Assembly (NCBI RefSeq): GCF_023920225.1
Contig: NZ_CP092587.1
Location: forward strand, 434,001-498,000
Length of the DNA: 64,000 bases
Origin: Vibrio gazogenes
GTDB lineage: Bacteria > Pseudomonadota > Gammaproteobacteria > Enterobacterales > Vibrionaceae
Direction of reading: 5' to 3'
Under the pieces are notes generated by a model that was given only the letters and a program-made list of their open reading frames with translations, searched no databases and was not told the origin of the DNA. The translations under genes and the position numbers were made by a program. This document shows positions 1 through 11,827 of the stretch, piece after piece (position 1 is the first letter of the stretch; each line of letters begins with the position of its first letter).

Positions 1-2676
<2,676 letters not shown>

Positions 2677-2758
2677 ATACAACACCGAAGGGGTTTTAGG
2701 GCTCATTAAGAGACTTGATTGTGTAGAGAGAGAATCAGCTTTTCGAATTGAAAGAATT

Positions 2759-2878
2759 TGCTTGGCGACGATAGCGTTTTGGACCCACCTGACTCCATGC
2801 CGAACTCAGTCGTGAAACGAAACAGCGCCGATGGTAGTGTGGGGTCTCCCCATGTGAGAGTAGGACATCGCCAGGCTT
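2759..2878 (+). rRNA. rrf: 5S ribosomal RNA, first copy
   Basis: A 120-nt 5S rRNA lies 82 nt after the 23S. The ends TGCTTGGCGA and TCGCCAGGCTT pair as the terminal helix, and the conserved core CCGAACTCAG is present. It differs from the second copy at about 16 positions, several of them paired. Confidence 0.97.
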
Positions 2879-3061
2879 TAATTTATCGTTTGTCTACTGA
2901 AGCTTGATGCTTTTGATAGCTGCGATGCTCATGTGCACTTGCACACTGCGCGTCTCACTTCAAAATCCTCATCGCACAGCGACAAACGTCTAAATAAAGC
3001 AGTTTTTGAGAGTAAGACTTTATTTAGTAAATGTCTGTAGAGACAAGCTATTACCCAATTT

Positions 3062-3137
<76 letters not shown>

Positions 3138-3160
3138 TGATACAAACGAATATTAAATTT

Positions 3161-3280
3161 TGTTTAGCGGCCATAGCGTTTTGGACCCACCTGATTCCAT
3201 GCCGAACTCAGAAGTGAAACGAAACTGCGCCGATGGTAGTGTGGGGTCTCCCCATGTGAGAGTAGGTCACTGCTAAACAC
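3161..3280 (+). rRNA. rrf: 5S ribosomal RNA, second copy
   Basis: A second 120-nt 5S rRNA begins 23 nt after the tRNA. Its terminal helix reads TGTTTAGCGG with CACTGCTAAAC, so the base pairs differ from the first copy but pairing is kept. The core (GGACCCACCTGA, CCGAACTCAG, GGGGTCTCCCC) is intact, so it is probably functional and not a pseudogene. Confidence 0.95.
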
Positions 3281-3286
3281 CAATTG

Positions 3287-3314
3287 AAAGCCCTGACATC
3301 GTCAGGGCTTTTTT
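3287..3314 (+). terminator. rRNA operon terminator
   Basis: An 11-bp stem AAAGCCCTGAC/GTCAGGGCTTT with a 3-nt loop is followed by a T-run, just after the second 5S. It ends the rRNA operon. Confidence 0.93.
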
Positions 3315-3353
3315 CGTATGGTCTTATTTATTCGTGTATTCTCTCGATGATTT

Positions 3354-3371
3354 ATACCAATCGCACTAATT
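3354..3371 (+). repeat. Left inverted repeat of the IS630-family element
   Basis: ATACCAATCGCACTAATT is the exact reverse complement of 5627-5644. The outermost AT is probably target sequence, since the element is expected to start after TA. Confidence 0.88.
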
Positions 3372-3405
3372 TTATGATCTAATGTCAACTTCAATAGGAG
3401 CTGAT

Positions 3406-3805
3406 ATGATGACCTCTGACTTCCCAAAACTTATTCGTGAAACATCTGATGCTAGGATGCGTACGAGACTTCTTGCTATATCTCATTTCGTGGATGGAAA
3501 AAGCCGCACTCAGATCGCCAAATATTTAAAAGTCAGTCGTACCAGTGTCAATAACTGGGTGGTGACTTATTTGAAGAACGGTGTTGAAGGCTTAGTAGAA
3601 AAGCAGCATACAGGCCGTCCTCCACGACTGACTGAAGACCAGCTATCTCAGTTAAAGCTGTACATAACTTCCAATGCGATTAAGCCTGAAGGTGGAAGAC
3701 TACAGGGAACAGATATTATTGAATTCATACATGAGGAATTTGGCCTATCGTACAGCTTATCAGGTATCTATAAAATATTGAGAAAGCTTGATTTAGTTTG
3801 GATAA
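3406..3805 (+). pseudogene. IS630-family transposase, N-terminal part (interrupted)
   Basis: This fragment encodes the DNA-binding half of an IS630-family transposase. A helix-turn-helix (RTQIAKYLKVSRTSVNNWV) is followed by the winged region typical of the family (KQHTGRPPRLTEDQ). ATG at 3406 or 3409 is preferred because AGGAG stands at 3396-3400; the upstream ATG at 3382 lacks such a site. The reading frame runs on to 3831, but the last few residues after about 3805 come from the inserted IS110 element. The catalytic domain is severed, so no active transposase is expected, although a truncated DNA-binding protein could still be made. Confidence 0.85.
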
Positions 3806-3827
3806 CAAACGAGTATGGCGTCAATAG

Positions 3828-4784
3828 TTAATTTTTCGCCATATTTTCATTCCACATAGTTCCGTCTCTTAGCATTGAATTCAGGATCACAACCATCTTT
3901 CTAACACAGGCAATGATGGCTACTTTTTTGGGTTTTCCTGCTTCCAGTAATCGCTGATATGTGGTCTTAAAAACAGGGTTAGATTGCATTGCAGACATCA
4001 TCGCCATATACAGGACTGTACGCACCTGAGCACGCCCACCTTGGATAATTCGTTTGCCTTTATAGCGGCCACTTTCTCTATTCATGGGAGCAACACCTAT
4101 TAGAGAAGCCGCTTGTTTATTGTTGATGTAACCCAGCTCAGGAACGTTGCTAATGATGGCGGCCGCACTCACTTTCCCGATGCCTGGGACACTTTGTAAA
4201 ATGATATTTTTGCTCTGATAAGAAGGCGTTTTTTCAATGAGAGCAATGATGAGTGTTTCGATCTTCTCTATCTGATTTTTGAAGGAAGTAATGATAGGAT
4301 TGATTGTGGAATGAAGCGTTTTAGGGAGTTGTTGTAAGCGATTCTTTTCCATGGTTTGCATCGTTAAAATTTGATGTCGACGGGCGACTAAATCACTCAT
4401 TAATCGCATGATTTCTGGTTTTAACTGGGTCAGTTGAGGTTGAATGGCTTCGCTATAATGAGCGATTAATTGAGCATCCAGTTTATCCGTTTTAGCTCTG
4501 CGGCCAATAGCGCCAGCGAAGCGTTTAATGTGGATAGGATTGGCAATTACAAAAGGTAAATTGGCTTTGGAACAGGCGATAATAAAAGGCATTTCAAGGC
4601 GGCCGGTTGCTTCGATAACGATGCGTTCAGGCTGATGTTTCTTGATGACTTTTACCGCTTCTTTTATTCCTTTACCATCATTAGAAACCGTAAAAAAGAT
4701 ATCAAGTGGGCGGATATAGATATCTAGATTTGCTTTGCCGGTATCAACACCGACATTAATATTTTGAAGTGTGTTTGTATTCAT
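3828..4784 (-). CDS. IS110-family recombinase/transposase
   Basis: This 318-residue protein has the two-domain structure of IS110 transposases. The N-terminal RuvC-like domain shows the DEDD set: Asp14 (VGVDTGKA), Glu58 (IVIEATG), and Asp100 and Asp103 (TDKLDAQ). After a coiled middle segment comes the Transposase_20 domain, with the helix-hairpin-helix-like VPGIGKVSAAAI (about 199-210) and a candidate catalytic Ser238 in APMNRESGRYKGKR. The length is normal and no key residue is missing, so the enzyme may be active. Family members use an RNA guide encoded in the non-coding end of the element, and a structured segment lies just upstream here. Confidence 0.92.
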   Translation of the reverse strand: MNTNTLQNINVGVDTGKANLDIYIRPLDIFFTVSNDGKGIKEAVKVIKKHQPERIVIEATGRLEMPFIIACSKANLPFVIANPIHIKRFAGAIGRRAKTDKLDAQLIAHYSEAIQPQLTQLKPEIMRLMSDLVARRHQILTMQTMEKNRLQQLPKTLHSTINPIITSFKNQIEKIETLIIALIEKTPSYQSKNIILQSVPGIGKVSAAAIISNVPELGYINNKQAASLIGVAPMNRESGRYKGKRIIQGGRAQVRTVLYMAMMSAMQSNPVFKTTYQRLLEAGKPKKVAIIACVRKMVVILNSMLRDGTMWNENMAKN

Positions 4785-4796
4785 AATAAGCTAACT

Positions 4797-4990
4797 CTTG
4801 CTTGCGTAATGCGGGTTCGAGACCCAGTCGAGTATTCGAGTTTAGTGCTTGGAGTTCTATGTCGCGTTCATGTTTGTTATCGGTCTCTCGATAGAGGAGC
4901 CAGCGTTCAATCGAACTACGACATAGAAAGCTTTAGTTGCAGCTAAAGCCTGGGTCTCACATTACCCGAAACAGGTCGATTAATGGGGAT
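4797..4990 (-). ncRNA. Candidate IS110 bridge RNA region
   Basis: The roughly 220-bp non-coding end upstream of the IS110 recombinase contains nested complementary segments. GTAATG (4806-4811) pairs with CATTAC (4960-4965). GAGACCCAG (4819-4827) pairs with CTGGGTCTC (4950-4958). TTCTATGTCG (4855-4864) pairs with CGACATAGAA (4919-4928), and GTTC (4866-4869) continues that helix with GAAC (4913-4916). GCTTTAG/CTAAAGC (4930-4949) forms a side hairpin. This is a long basal stem with internal loops. IS110-family elements are known to express a bridge RNA from this position, with loops that recognise target and donor. The minus strand is chosen because it is co-directional with the recombinase. RNA ends and loop functions are inferred. 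Confidence 0.6.
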
Positions 4991-5007
4991 AATTTCCCAT
5001 ACAACGC

Positions 5008-5628
5008 GTTCAAAGCACCCAAAGCAATCTGTAGAAGCGCAAGAAGCTTTTAAAAAAATTCCAAATCGAAACGATCCTTAAGATCCCAGGACATGTGGCT
5101 TTAAAAGATGTTCAAATCTGGTTTCAAGATGAAGCCAGATTTGGCCAGCGCAACACAACCACCCGAATATGGGCAGAAAAAGGGACTCGCCCCAGAGCGG
5201 TACAACAACAGCAATTTGAGTATGCGTACCTCTTTGGAGCGGTGTGCGTTAATACCGGAGAAACTGAAGCTATTGTTGTGCCGATGAGCAACATGGAAGC
5301 AATGAAAGAGCAACTCAGGCTCATTTCTCAATCAACACCCACGGACAAACATGCTGTCGTCATCATGGATCAAGCCAGTTGGCATCAAAGTTATCTTGCC
5401 GATTCATTCAAGAACGTGACTATCATTCATATACCGTCCTATTCACCGGAACTGAATCCAATAGAGCAGGTATGGAGTTGGTTACGTCAGAACGAAATAG
5501 CCAATAGGTGTTTTGAATGTTATGACGATATTGTCGACAAGCTGTGTAGTGCTTGGAATCGTTTTTGTGCAGACAAAAGCAGAGTCATTTCACTCTGCTT
5601 TAGAGATTGGACCATGTTGACCAATTAA
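5008..5628 (+). pseudogene. IS630-family transposase, C-terminal catalytic part (interrupted, frameshifted)
   Basis: The right half of the IS630 transposase resumes after the IS110 insertion with codons for SKHPKQSVEAQEAFKK. At a run of seven A (5052-5058) the sense moves to the +1 frame and continues FQIETILKIPGHVALKDVQ. From 5095 there is an open stretch of 177 residues carrying the DDE domain: DEARFGQ with the first Asp, then VIMDQASWH with the second, and YSPELNPIEQVWSWLR with the final Glu. The frame change is most simply an extra A in the homopolymer, a second inactivating lesion; a programmed shift cannot be excluded. ATG 5095 is only the first Met in this fragment. Confidence 0.83.
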
Positions 5629-5644
5629 TTAGTGCGATTGGTAT
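5627..5644 (+). repeat. Right inverted repeat of the IS630-family element
   Basis: AATTAGTGCGATTGGTAT is the perfect complement of the left end at 3354-3371. Confidence 0.88.
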
Positions 5645-5654
5645 TATCTGCAAA

Positions 5655-5687
5655 TAAAGAAAAAGCTGATGTATAACATCAGCTTTC
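5655..5687 (-). terminator. leuABCD operon terminator
   Basis: An 11-bp stem AAAGCTGATGT/ACATCAGCTTT has its T-rich tail on the minus strand (TTTTTCTTT), 56 bp beyond the leuD stop. It ends the leucine operon. Confidence 0.88.
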
Positions 5688-5742
5688 AATCACTTCTATA
5701 AAATGGCTTTGTACGCATCTGGCTATTACCAGTCGATACTTT

Positions 5743-6348
5743 TTAGTTTAAGAAGCTTGGGATTTTTGATTCATATTCGGCAATTTTATCTTCATGCTGA
5801 AGTGTCAGGCCGATATTATCCAATCCGTTCAGAAGACAGTGGCGACGGAATTCATCGATTTCAAAACTGTATTCTTTACCATTTGCCGACACTTTCATCG
5901 CTTCCAGATCAACGGTAATCTCAGCACCTTCATTGGCTTCAACATATTGGAAAATCGCATCGACTTCGCTTTCTTTCAGGCGAACCGGCACCATTTGGTT
6001 GTTGATTGAGTTGCCGTAAAAAATATCAGCAAAGCTTGGCGCTATCATCACCTGAATCCCGTAATCAGCCAAAGCCCATGGCGCGTGTTCACGGGATGAA
6101 CCACAACCAAAGTTCTCACGAGCTAGCAGAATACTGGCTCCCTGATAACGGGGGGCATTCATCACAAACTCAGGGTTGGGTTGTTGGCCGGCATCATCTA
6201 GGAAGCGCCAGTCATGGAATAGATGTTTACCAAAACCGATACGGTTTACTTTTTGTAGAAACTGCTTCGGGATAATCGCATCAGTATCGACGTTCGCTGC
6301 ATCCAGCGGAACGACTAAACCTGTATGTTTTTTAAATCCTGACATCAT
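5743..6348 (-). CDS. leuD: 3-isopropylmalate dehydratase small subunit
   Basis: LeuD forms a heterodimer with LeuC and converts 2-isopropylmalate to 3-isopropylmalate, the second leucine-specific step, in the cytoplasm. The 201 residues match the usual length. The swivel-domain signatures [12 protein letters not shown] and [12 protein letters not shown] are present. Its ATG overlaps the leuC stop by one base (TAATG), so the two subunits are probably translationally coupled. It is the last gene of leuABCD and is followed by a strong terminator. A second in-frame ATG follows directly and cannot be ruled out as the start. Confidence 0.97.
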   Translation of the reverse strand: MMSGFKKHTGLVVPLDAANVDTDAIIPKQFLQKVNRIGFGKHLFHDWRFLDDAGQQPNPEFVMNAPRYQGASILLARENFGCGSSREHAPWALADYGIQVMIAPSFADIFYGNSINNQMVPVRLKESEVDAIFQYVEANEGAEITVDLEAMKVSANGKEYSFEIDEFRRHCLLNGLDNIGLTLQHEDKIAEYESKIPSFLN

Positions 6349-7763
6349 TATTCCCCTTGCTCAAGTGTACGAATATCAACAAAGTGTCCAGCGATTGCTG
6401 CTGCTGCCGCCATTGCAGGACTGACAAGATGCGTGCGACCAGCTCGCCCCTGACGTCCTTCAAAGTTTCGGTTCGATGTTGATGCACAGCGTTCTCCCGG
6501 CCCTAGGCGATCATTATTCATCGCCAGACACATTGAGCATCCCGGTAAACGCCATTCAAACCCGGCATCGGTAAAGATTTTATCTAAACCTTCTGATTCA
6601 GCTTGTGCTTTGACCTGCTCTGAACCCGGCACAACGATTGCCTGTACGTGCGATGCGACTTTTTTACCTTGAGCAATGTGTGCCGCTGCACGCATGTCTT
6701 CAATCCGGGAATTGGTACAAGAACCGATGAAAACTTTATCGACGTTATAGTCGGATAGCAGTTTGCCTCCTTCAAGCCCCATATAGTTCAGTGCTTTGGT
6801 CGCAGATGATTGCTCGATTAAATCAGTAAAATTTTCCGGAGCCGGAATAGGGGCATCAATCGAAATGACTTGTCCTGGGTTGGTACCCCATGTTACTTGA
6901 GGTTTAATGTCTGCTGCATCTAATGTCACCACGGCATCGTATTCGGCACCATCGTCAGACTGCAATGTTTGCCAGTATTCGACTGCTTTGTCCCAGTTTT
7001 CACCTGTCGGTGCAAACTTACGACCTTTGATGTAGTCATATGTCGTTTGATCCGGCGCTATCAGGCCGGCTTTGGCACCCATCTCTATCGCCATGTTACA
7101 AACGGTCATTCGACCTTCCATCGACAGATCTTGAATGGCCTGACCACAGAATTCAACGACATATCCGGTCCCGCCTGCTGCTGTGGTTTTACCGATGATC
7201 GCCAGCACGATATCTTTTGCAGTAATCCCCTTCGCAACCTTGCCTTTGACTTCAATTTTCATTGTTTTGGCACGTGCTTGCTTGAGGGTTTGCGTGGCAA
7301 GGACGTGTTCAACTTCAGACGTCCCGATCCCGAAAGCCAGTGAGCCGAATGCTCCGTGTGTTGCCGTATGAGAATCACCACAAACAATGGTCATTCCCGG
7401 TAGGGTAATCCCCAACTCTGGTCCCATGACGTGCACGATACCCTGATATTTGTGATTGATATCGTAGAGTGTGACACCGAACTCTTCGCAGTTTTTTGAG
7501 AGCGTTTCCATCTGGATCTGAGCCATCTCACCGGAAGCTCTGATGTCTTTTGTGGTTGTAGAGACGTTATGGTCCATAGTGGCAAAGGTTTTGTTGACCT
7601 GACGGACAGAGCGACCTTTTTCCCGGAGCCCGTCGAAAGCTTGTGGTGACGTGACTTCATGAACTAAATGACGATCGATATACAAAATCGGGTTTTCACC
7701 TTCAGCGGCGACCACGACATGTGCATCGTAGATTTTTTCGTATAATGTTTTTGCTTTTGACAT
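6348..7763 (-). CDS. leuC: 3-isopropylmalate dehydratase large subunit
   Basis: LeuC is the aconitase-type catalytic subunit that holds the 4Fe-4S cluster. The three cluster cysteines are visible at Cys349 (FIGSCTNSR), Cys409 and Cys412 ([10 protein letters not shown]), spaced as in the E. coli enzyme. The 471-residue length is normal. It is preceded by AAGG at a suitable distance, and a 59-bp gap with an 8-bp hairpin (7789-7808) separates it from leuB. It is cotranscribed with leuA, leuB and leuD. Confidence 0.97.
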   Translation of the reverse strand: MSKAKTLYEKIYDAHVVVAAEGENPILYIDRHLVHEVTSPQAFDGLREKGRSVRQVNKTFATMDHNVSTTTKDIRASGEMAQIQMETLSKNCEEFGVTLYDINHKYQGIVHVMGPELGITLPGMTIVCGDSHTATHGAFGSLAFGIGTSEVEHVLATQTLKQARAKTMKIEVKGKVAKGITAKDIVLAIIGKTTAAGGTGYVVEFCGQAIQDLSMEGRMTVCNMAIEMGAKAGLIAPDQTTYDYIKGRKFAPTGENWDKAVEYWQTLQSDDGAEYDAVVTLDAADIKPQVTWGTNPGQVISIDAPIPAPENFTDLIEQSSATKALNYMGLEGGKLLSDYNVDKVFIGSCTNSRIEDMRAAAHIAQGKKVASHVQAIVVPGSEQVKAQAESEGLDKIFTDAGFEWRLPGCSMCLAMNNDRLGPGERCASTSNRNFEGRQGRAGRTHLVSPAMAAAAAIAGHFVDIRTLEQGE

Positions 7764-7822
7764 TGCTTCTACCTTGAGCTTGTTCGTGGACCGAGAATCC
7801 TCTCGGTCACATGCTTATGCAC

Positions 7823-8932
<1,110 letters not shown>

Positions 8933-9020
8933 TCACTCTCGTATTTATTGATTTTTTACCTACGTCGGTCTGTGTGACACAATGAGACCGACGCCTAGGG
9001 GCTTATATTTATTGTTGCTA

Positions 9021-10568
9021 TTATACTGTAGCTATTTTTTTCTTTTTAATGACTTCGATCTGATCGGCTCGTTGAATACTGTTGATCACATGTAATAATG
9101 CTTCTCCCGAAGCTTCAACGATATCGGTGGATATTCCCGTTCCGTGGTATTTTCGGCCTTTATAGTTGGCGATAATATCTGCTTGTCCTAAACCGTCTTC
9201 ACCTTCTCCTTTCGCGGTCAGATCGAATTTATCGAGGACGATATCGTAACCAGTAACACGGTAAATGCATTGATACAATGCGTCTACCGGACCGTTACCG
9301 ACAGCGGCTTCGCATTTTTCTTCATCGCCACATTGCAGTTTTATCGTGGTGGTTGCCATCACGCTGCCTGATTGAACGCTCAGATAGTTTAGTTTGTAGA
9401 AGTCGTCTTCTTCACGCAAATTGGAGAAGAACATCAAGGATTCTAAGTCATAATCGAACACCTGACCTTTGCGGTCAGCAAGTTTTAGGAAATCTTCATA
9501 AAGTGCATCCAAATTATATTCATCTTCCTGATAGCCCATTGCATCCATATGACTTTTCACCGCAGCCCTGCCACTACGACTTGTCAGATTTAATGCCTGA
9601 TTTTTCAGACCAATCGATTCTGGGGTCATAATTTCATAGGTATTCTTATTTTTCAGCATCCCATCCTGATGGATGCCGGAGGAATGGCTGAATGCATTGG
9701 TGCCCACGATTGCTTTGTTGCTTTGGATCGGCATATTACAAATCTGGCTGACCATTTTACTTGTTCGGTGGATTTCCTCGTGTTTAATGCCAGTATGAAC
9801 ACCTAAAAGCTCTTGGCGAGTCTTGATGATCATCGCGATCTCTTCCAGTGCACAGTTTCCGGCACGTTCACCGATACCGTTGATTGTTCCTTCAACCTGA
9901 CGGGCTCCGGCTTGAACAGCAGAGATCGAGTTGGCAACGGACATTCCCAAATCATCGTGGCAGTGGACAGAAATAATTGCCTTATCAATGTTGGGTATAC
10001 GGTTGAATAATGTCTGAATGATACCACCGAACTCCCCAGGAACTGTATAGCCAACGGTATCAGGGATATTAATTGTTCTGGCTCCGGCCTCAATTGCGGC
10101 TTCAACCATGCGGCATAAGTTGTCGATTGGGGTTCGCCCTGCGTCCTCACAAGAGAATTCAACATCATCCGTATAACGACGAGCATGTTTGATCGCTTTG
10201 ACCCCCATCTCTACCACTTGGTCATAGCTACGACGAAGCTTGTCCTGAACATGAACCGTTGAGGTTGAAATGAACGTGTGAATTCGGAATGCTTCAGCAA
10301 CTTTTAAGGCTTCGCCTGCGGCATCAATGTCTTTTTCTACAGCGCGGGCAAGTGCACAGACTCGGCTGTTTTTGATGTTTTTAGCGATGGTTTGTACCGA
10401 TTCAAAGTCGCCCGGAGAAGAGACCGGAAAGCCGGCTTCAATCACATCCACTCCCAGTCGTTCCAGAGCGTAGGCAATTTGTAATTTTTCTCTCACCGTT
10501 AAACTGGCAGATAATGCTTGTTCTCCGTCCCGTAGGGTTGTATCGAAGATAATGACCTGATCGTTCAT
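9021..10568 (-). CDS. leuA: 2-isopropylmalate synthase
   Basis: LeuA condenses 2-ketoisovalerate with acetyl-CoA, the committed and leucine-inhibited step. The 515-residue protein has the TIM-barrel catalytic domain with Arg13/Asp14 (TTLRDGE), the metal ligands His202 and His204 (VHCHDD) and the [12 protein letters not shown] loop. A C-terminal LeuA allosteric domain occupies about 390-515. A GGAG site precedes the ATG. Expression is expected to depend on the leader peptide and attenuator upstream at 10645-10772. Confidence 0.97.
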   Translation of the reverse strand: MNDQVIIFDTTLRDGEQALSASLTVREKLQIAYALERLGVDVIEAGFPVSSPGDFESVQTIAKNIKNSRVCALARAVEKDIDAAGEALKVAEAFRIHTFISTSTVHVQDKLRRSYDQVVEMGVKAIKHARRYTDDVEFSCEDAGRTPIDNLCRMVEAAIEAGARTINIPDTVGYTVPGEFGGIIQTLFNRIPNIDKAIISVHCHDDLGMSVANSISAVQAGARQVEGTINGIGERAGNCALEEIAMIIKTRQELLGVHTGIKHEEIHRTSKMVSQICNMPIQSNKAIVGTNAFSHSSGIHQDGMLKNKNTYEIMTPESIGLKNQALNLTSRSGRAAVKSHMDAMGYQEDEYNLDALYEDFLKLADRKGQVFDYDLESLMFFSNLREEDDFYKLNYLSVQSGSVMATTTIKLQCGDEEKCEAAVGNGPVDALYQCIYRVTGYDIVLDKFDLTAKGEGEDGLGQADIIANYKGRKYHGTGISTDIVEASGEALLHVINSIQRADQIEVIKKKKIATV

Positions 10569-10644
10569 ATTGGCTGGCTCCTAGACCGATAAGTGGTTGT
10601 GTTTGCTCACTTGATATTTTTTTGTTAAGTACTTTTAGCTATAA

Positions 10645-10672
10645 AAAAACCCGCATTTCGATGCGGGTTTTT
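10645..10672 (-). terminator. leu operon attenuator
   Basis: The stem ACCCGCAT/ATGCGGGT with a 4-nt loop is followed on the minus strand by TTTTTTT. It lies between the leader peptide and leuA, the position of a transcription attenuator. When leucyl-tRNA is plentiful the hairpin should form and stop transcription before leuA. Confidence 0.85.
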
Positions 10673-10703
10673 GTGATTCTTTGTGGTGTTTTCTGTCCAC
10701 TGG

Positions 10704-10772
10704 CTACCCGCGCGATTGATACACGATAAGGAGGAGGCCTAGTAGGAGAGAAGTTTTCAATGTCATGTTCAT
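10704..10772 (-). CDS. leuL: leu operon leader peptide
   Basis: This is a 22-codon reading frame starting MNMTLKTS. Six of the seven codons after Ser8 are leucine codons (CTC CTA CTA, one Gly, CTC CTC CTT), and a seventh leucine, TTG, is at codon 5. It lies upstream of the attenuator hairpin and downstream of a good promoter. This is the classic arrangement in which ribosome stalling at Leu codons during leucine shortage prevents terminator formation. Two nearby ATGs (10772 and 10766) are possible starts; the first is taken. Confidence 0.85.
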   Translation of the reverse strand: MNMTLKTSLLLGLLLIVYQSRG

Positions 10773-10799
10773 TTACTTTCCACAAAATTCAATAACAAA

Positions 10800-10828
10800 T
10801 TAGTACCGCACCTGATACATTACGTCAA
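10800..10828 (-). promoter_or_regulatory. leu operon promoter
   Basis: On the minus strand TTGACG (10823-10828) and TACTAA (10800-10805) are separated by 17 bp, about 30 bp upstream of the leader peptide. This is a near-consensus sigma-70 promoter. Confidence 0.75.
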
Positions 10829-11293
10829 CCCAAAATTGTATATTTATTGGTAGTACCTGTTTCAGTCGTGGACCGTACTTCGTGTATTTCGATGGTCGGA
10901 TATGATTTTATTCCGAGCTTAGATGAGACTGAAATCGTAACGGGACGATTATTCTCCGTACAAAAATATGGGGGTCTTGAGAGACGGAATCTCCCCCTGA
11001 AACTACCCATCTTTTATTGAGTATCCATCTTACTGTCTTATCGTTTTCAATTCATATCATGCACTGTTTTTGTCGATGCAAGGTTTTTGCTGATACAAAT
11101 GTCTACCTGACCGCTGAGGGTCTCTACCCATGATGCTCATCGATTCGCTAACAGACTGCATTCATTGATTCAACAACATTCATACTTTCGGCAACAACAA
11201 TGTTCATACTTTCGACAACAAATAGTCACACCGCTGTCATCTGGACTGATTAGTGTCTTGGATATAAAGGGGTTGAACTACAGGAATGCAGTC
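10829..11293. other. Intergenic region between the leu promoter and the PAP2 gene
   Basis: About 465 bp contain no convincing gene. One feature is visible: GGGGG (10970-10974) and CCCCC (10993-10997) enclose an 18-nt loop. On the minus strand this hairpin is followed by an AT-rich stretch, so it might be a weak terminator. The short frames here have no ribosome-binding site or recognisable product. Confidence 0.5.
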
Positions 11294-11827
11294 ATGAGAG
11301 TTATTGAACCGATTGTGAAATTTGATCTGGCCTTGTCACTGTTCTGTCTGCAACACAGATTCAGTTATCCATTGGCACGTATTAGCCGAGCTGTCTCCCA
11401 TACCGGAGATGGTCATTTATATGTTGCCATTGGTGGTGCTGCTTTTTTGGTTGATGAGATTGCAGGTCAGGCATTACTCATCACTGGATTGATCTCATTT
11501 CTGATTGAGTTGCCGCTTTACTGGTTGTTTAAAAACCTTTTTCAACGGCGTCGTCCTCAAGAGTTCTCCTCAAGAGTCATTGCTTATATTACGCCTTCTG
11601 ATCGGTTTAGCTTGCCTTCTGGGCATACGAGTGCCGCTTTTCTGATGGCAACACTCATTGCTTCCTTTTATCCATCATTGTCAGTGATGGTGTTTATCTG
11701 GGCTGGGTGTATTGGTGCCGCTCGTATTCTGCTGGGGGTTCATTTTTTCACGGATGTACTGATTGGTGCTTTACTCGGTATGAGTTGTGCGCAAGCTGGC
11801 CAACTGGTTATGGAGTGGATGATTTGA
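11294..11827 (+). CDS. PAP2-family membrane phosphatase
   Basis: This is an integral membrane phosphatase of the phosphatidic acid phosphatase type 2 superfamily. Its substrate is not evident; lipid phosphates or undecaprenyl pyrophosphate are typical. The three catalytic motifs are complete: Lys80 to Arg87-Pro88 (KNLFQRRRP), PSGH at 108-111, and Arg144, His150 and Asp154 (ARILLGVHFFTDV). Several hydrophobic segments span the rest. The start at 11294 is chosen because AGGA lies 8 nt upstream; a longer frame from 11165 has no such site and begins with a low-complexity Gln/Phe stretch. It overlaps the next gene by 4 bp, so the two are probably an operon. Confidence 0.85.
   Translation: MRVIEPIVKFDLALSLFCLQHRFSYPLARISRAVSHTGDGHLYVAIGGAAFLVDEIAGQALLITGLISFLIELPLYWLFKNLFQRRRPQEFSSRVIAYITPSDRFSLPSGHTSAAFLMATLIASFYPSLSVMVFIWAGCIGAARILLGVHFFTDVLIGALLGMSCAQAGQLVMEWMI

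Larger units (their letters stand above)
3806..5005 (-). mobile_element. IS110-family insertion sequence inside the IS630 element
   Basis: About 1.2 kb of sequence interrupts the IS630 transposase codons. Boundaries are estimated to within about 5 bp from where IS630 coding sense stops (GTTTGGATAAC) and resumes (GCGTTCAAAGC). The interior is a single recombinase gene on the minus strand. Only about 20 bp lie downstream of it and about 220 bp upstream. A long non-coding end upstream of the gene is the layout of the IS110 group; the IS1111 group has it downstream. No terminal inverted repeats are obvious, as is usual for this family. Confidence 0.82.
3357..5641 (+). mobile_element. IS630-family insertion sequence, inactivated
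   Basis: The outer element is bounded by inverted repeats CCAATCGCACTAATT (3357-3371) and its complement (5627-5641), each flanked by TA, the usual duplicated target of IS630/Tc1-type elements. Inside are two halves of one transposase gene: a helix-turn-helix part on the left and a DDE catalytic part on the right. They are separated by an IS110-family element of about 1.2 kb. Without that insertion the element would be about 1.1 kb, the normal size for the family. It lies between an rRNA operon terminator and the leu operon terminator, a harmless spot. Confidence 0.85.

Noticed and set aside
4811..4830. tRNA T-arm-like stretch GGGTTCGAGACCC
   Set aside because: No acceptor, D or anticodon arm surrounds it; it is explained by the long IS110 stem.
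4764..4946. A 60-codon frame on the plus strand over the IS110 non-coding end
   Set aside because: It runs through the paired arms of the likely bridge RNA, has no ribosome-binding site and a Cys-rich, non-protein-like composition.
10825..11010. A 61-codon minus-strand frame upstream of the leu promoter
   Set aside because: No ribosome-binding site, overlap with the leu -35 region and no recognisable motif.
11707..11823. N-terminal extension of the glycosyltransferase
   Set aside because: The extra 39 codons lie in the PAP2 gene's catalytic region in another frame; the family N-terminus begins at the TTG.
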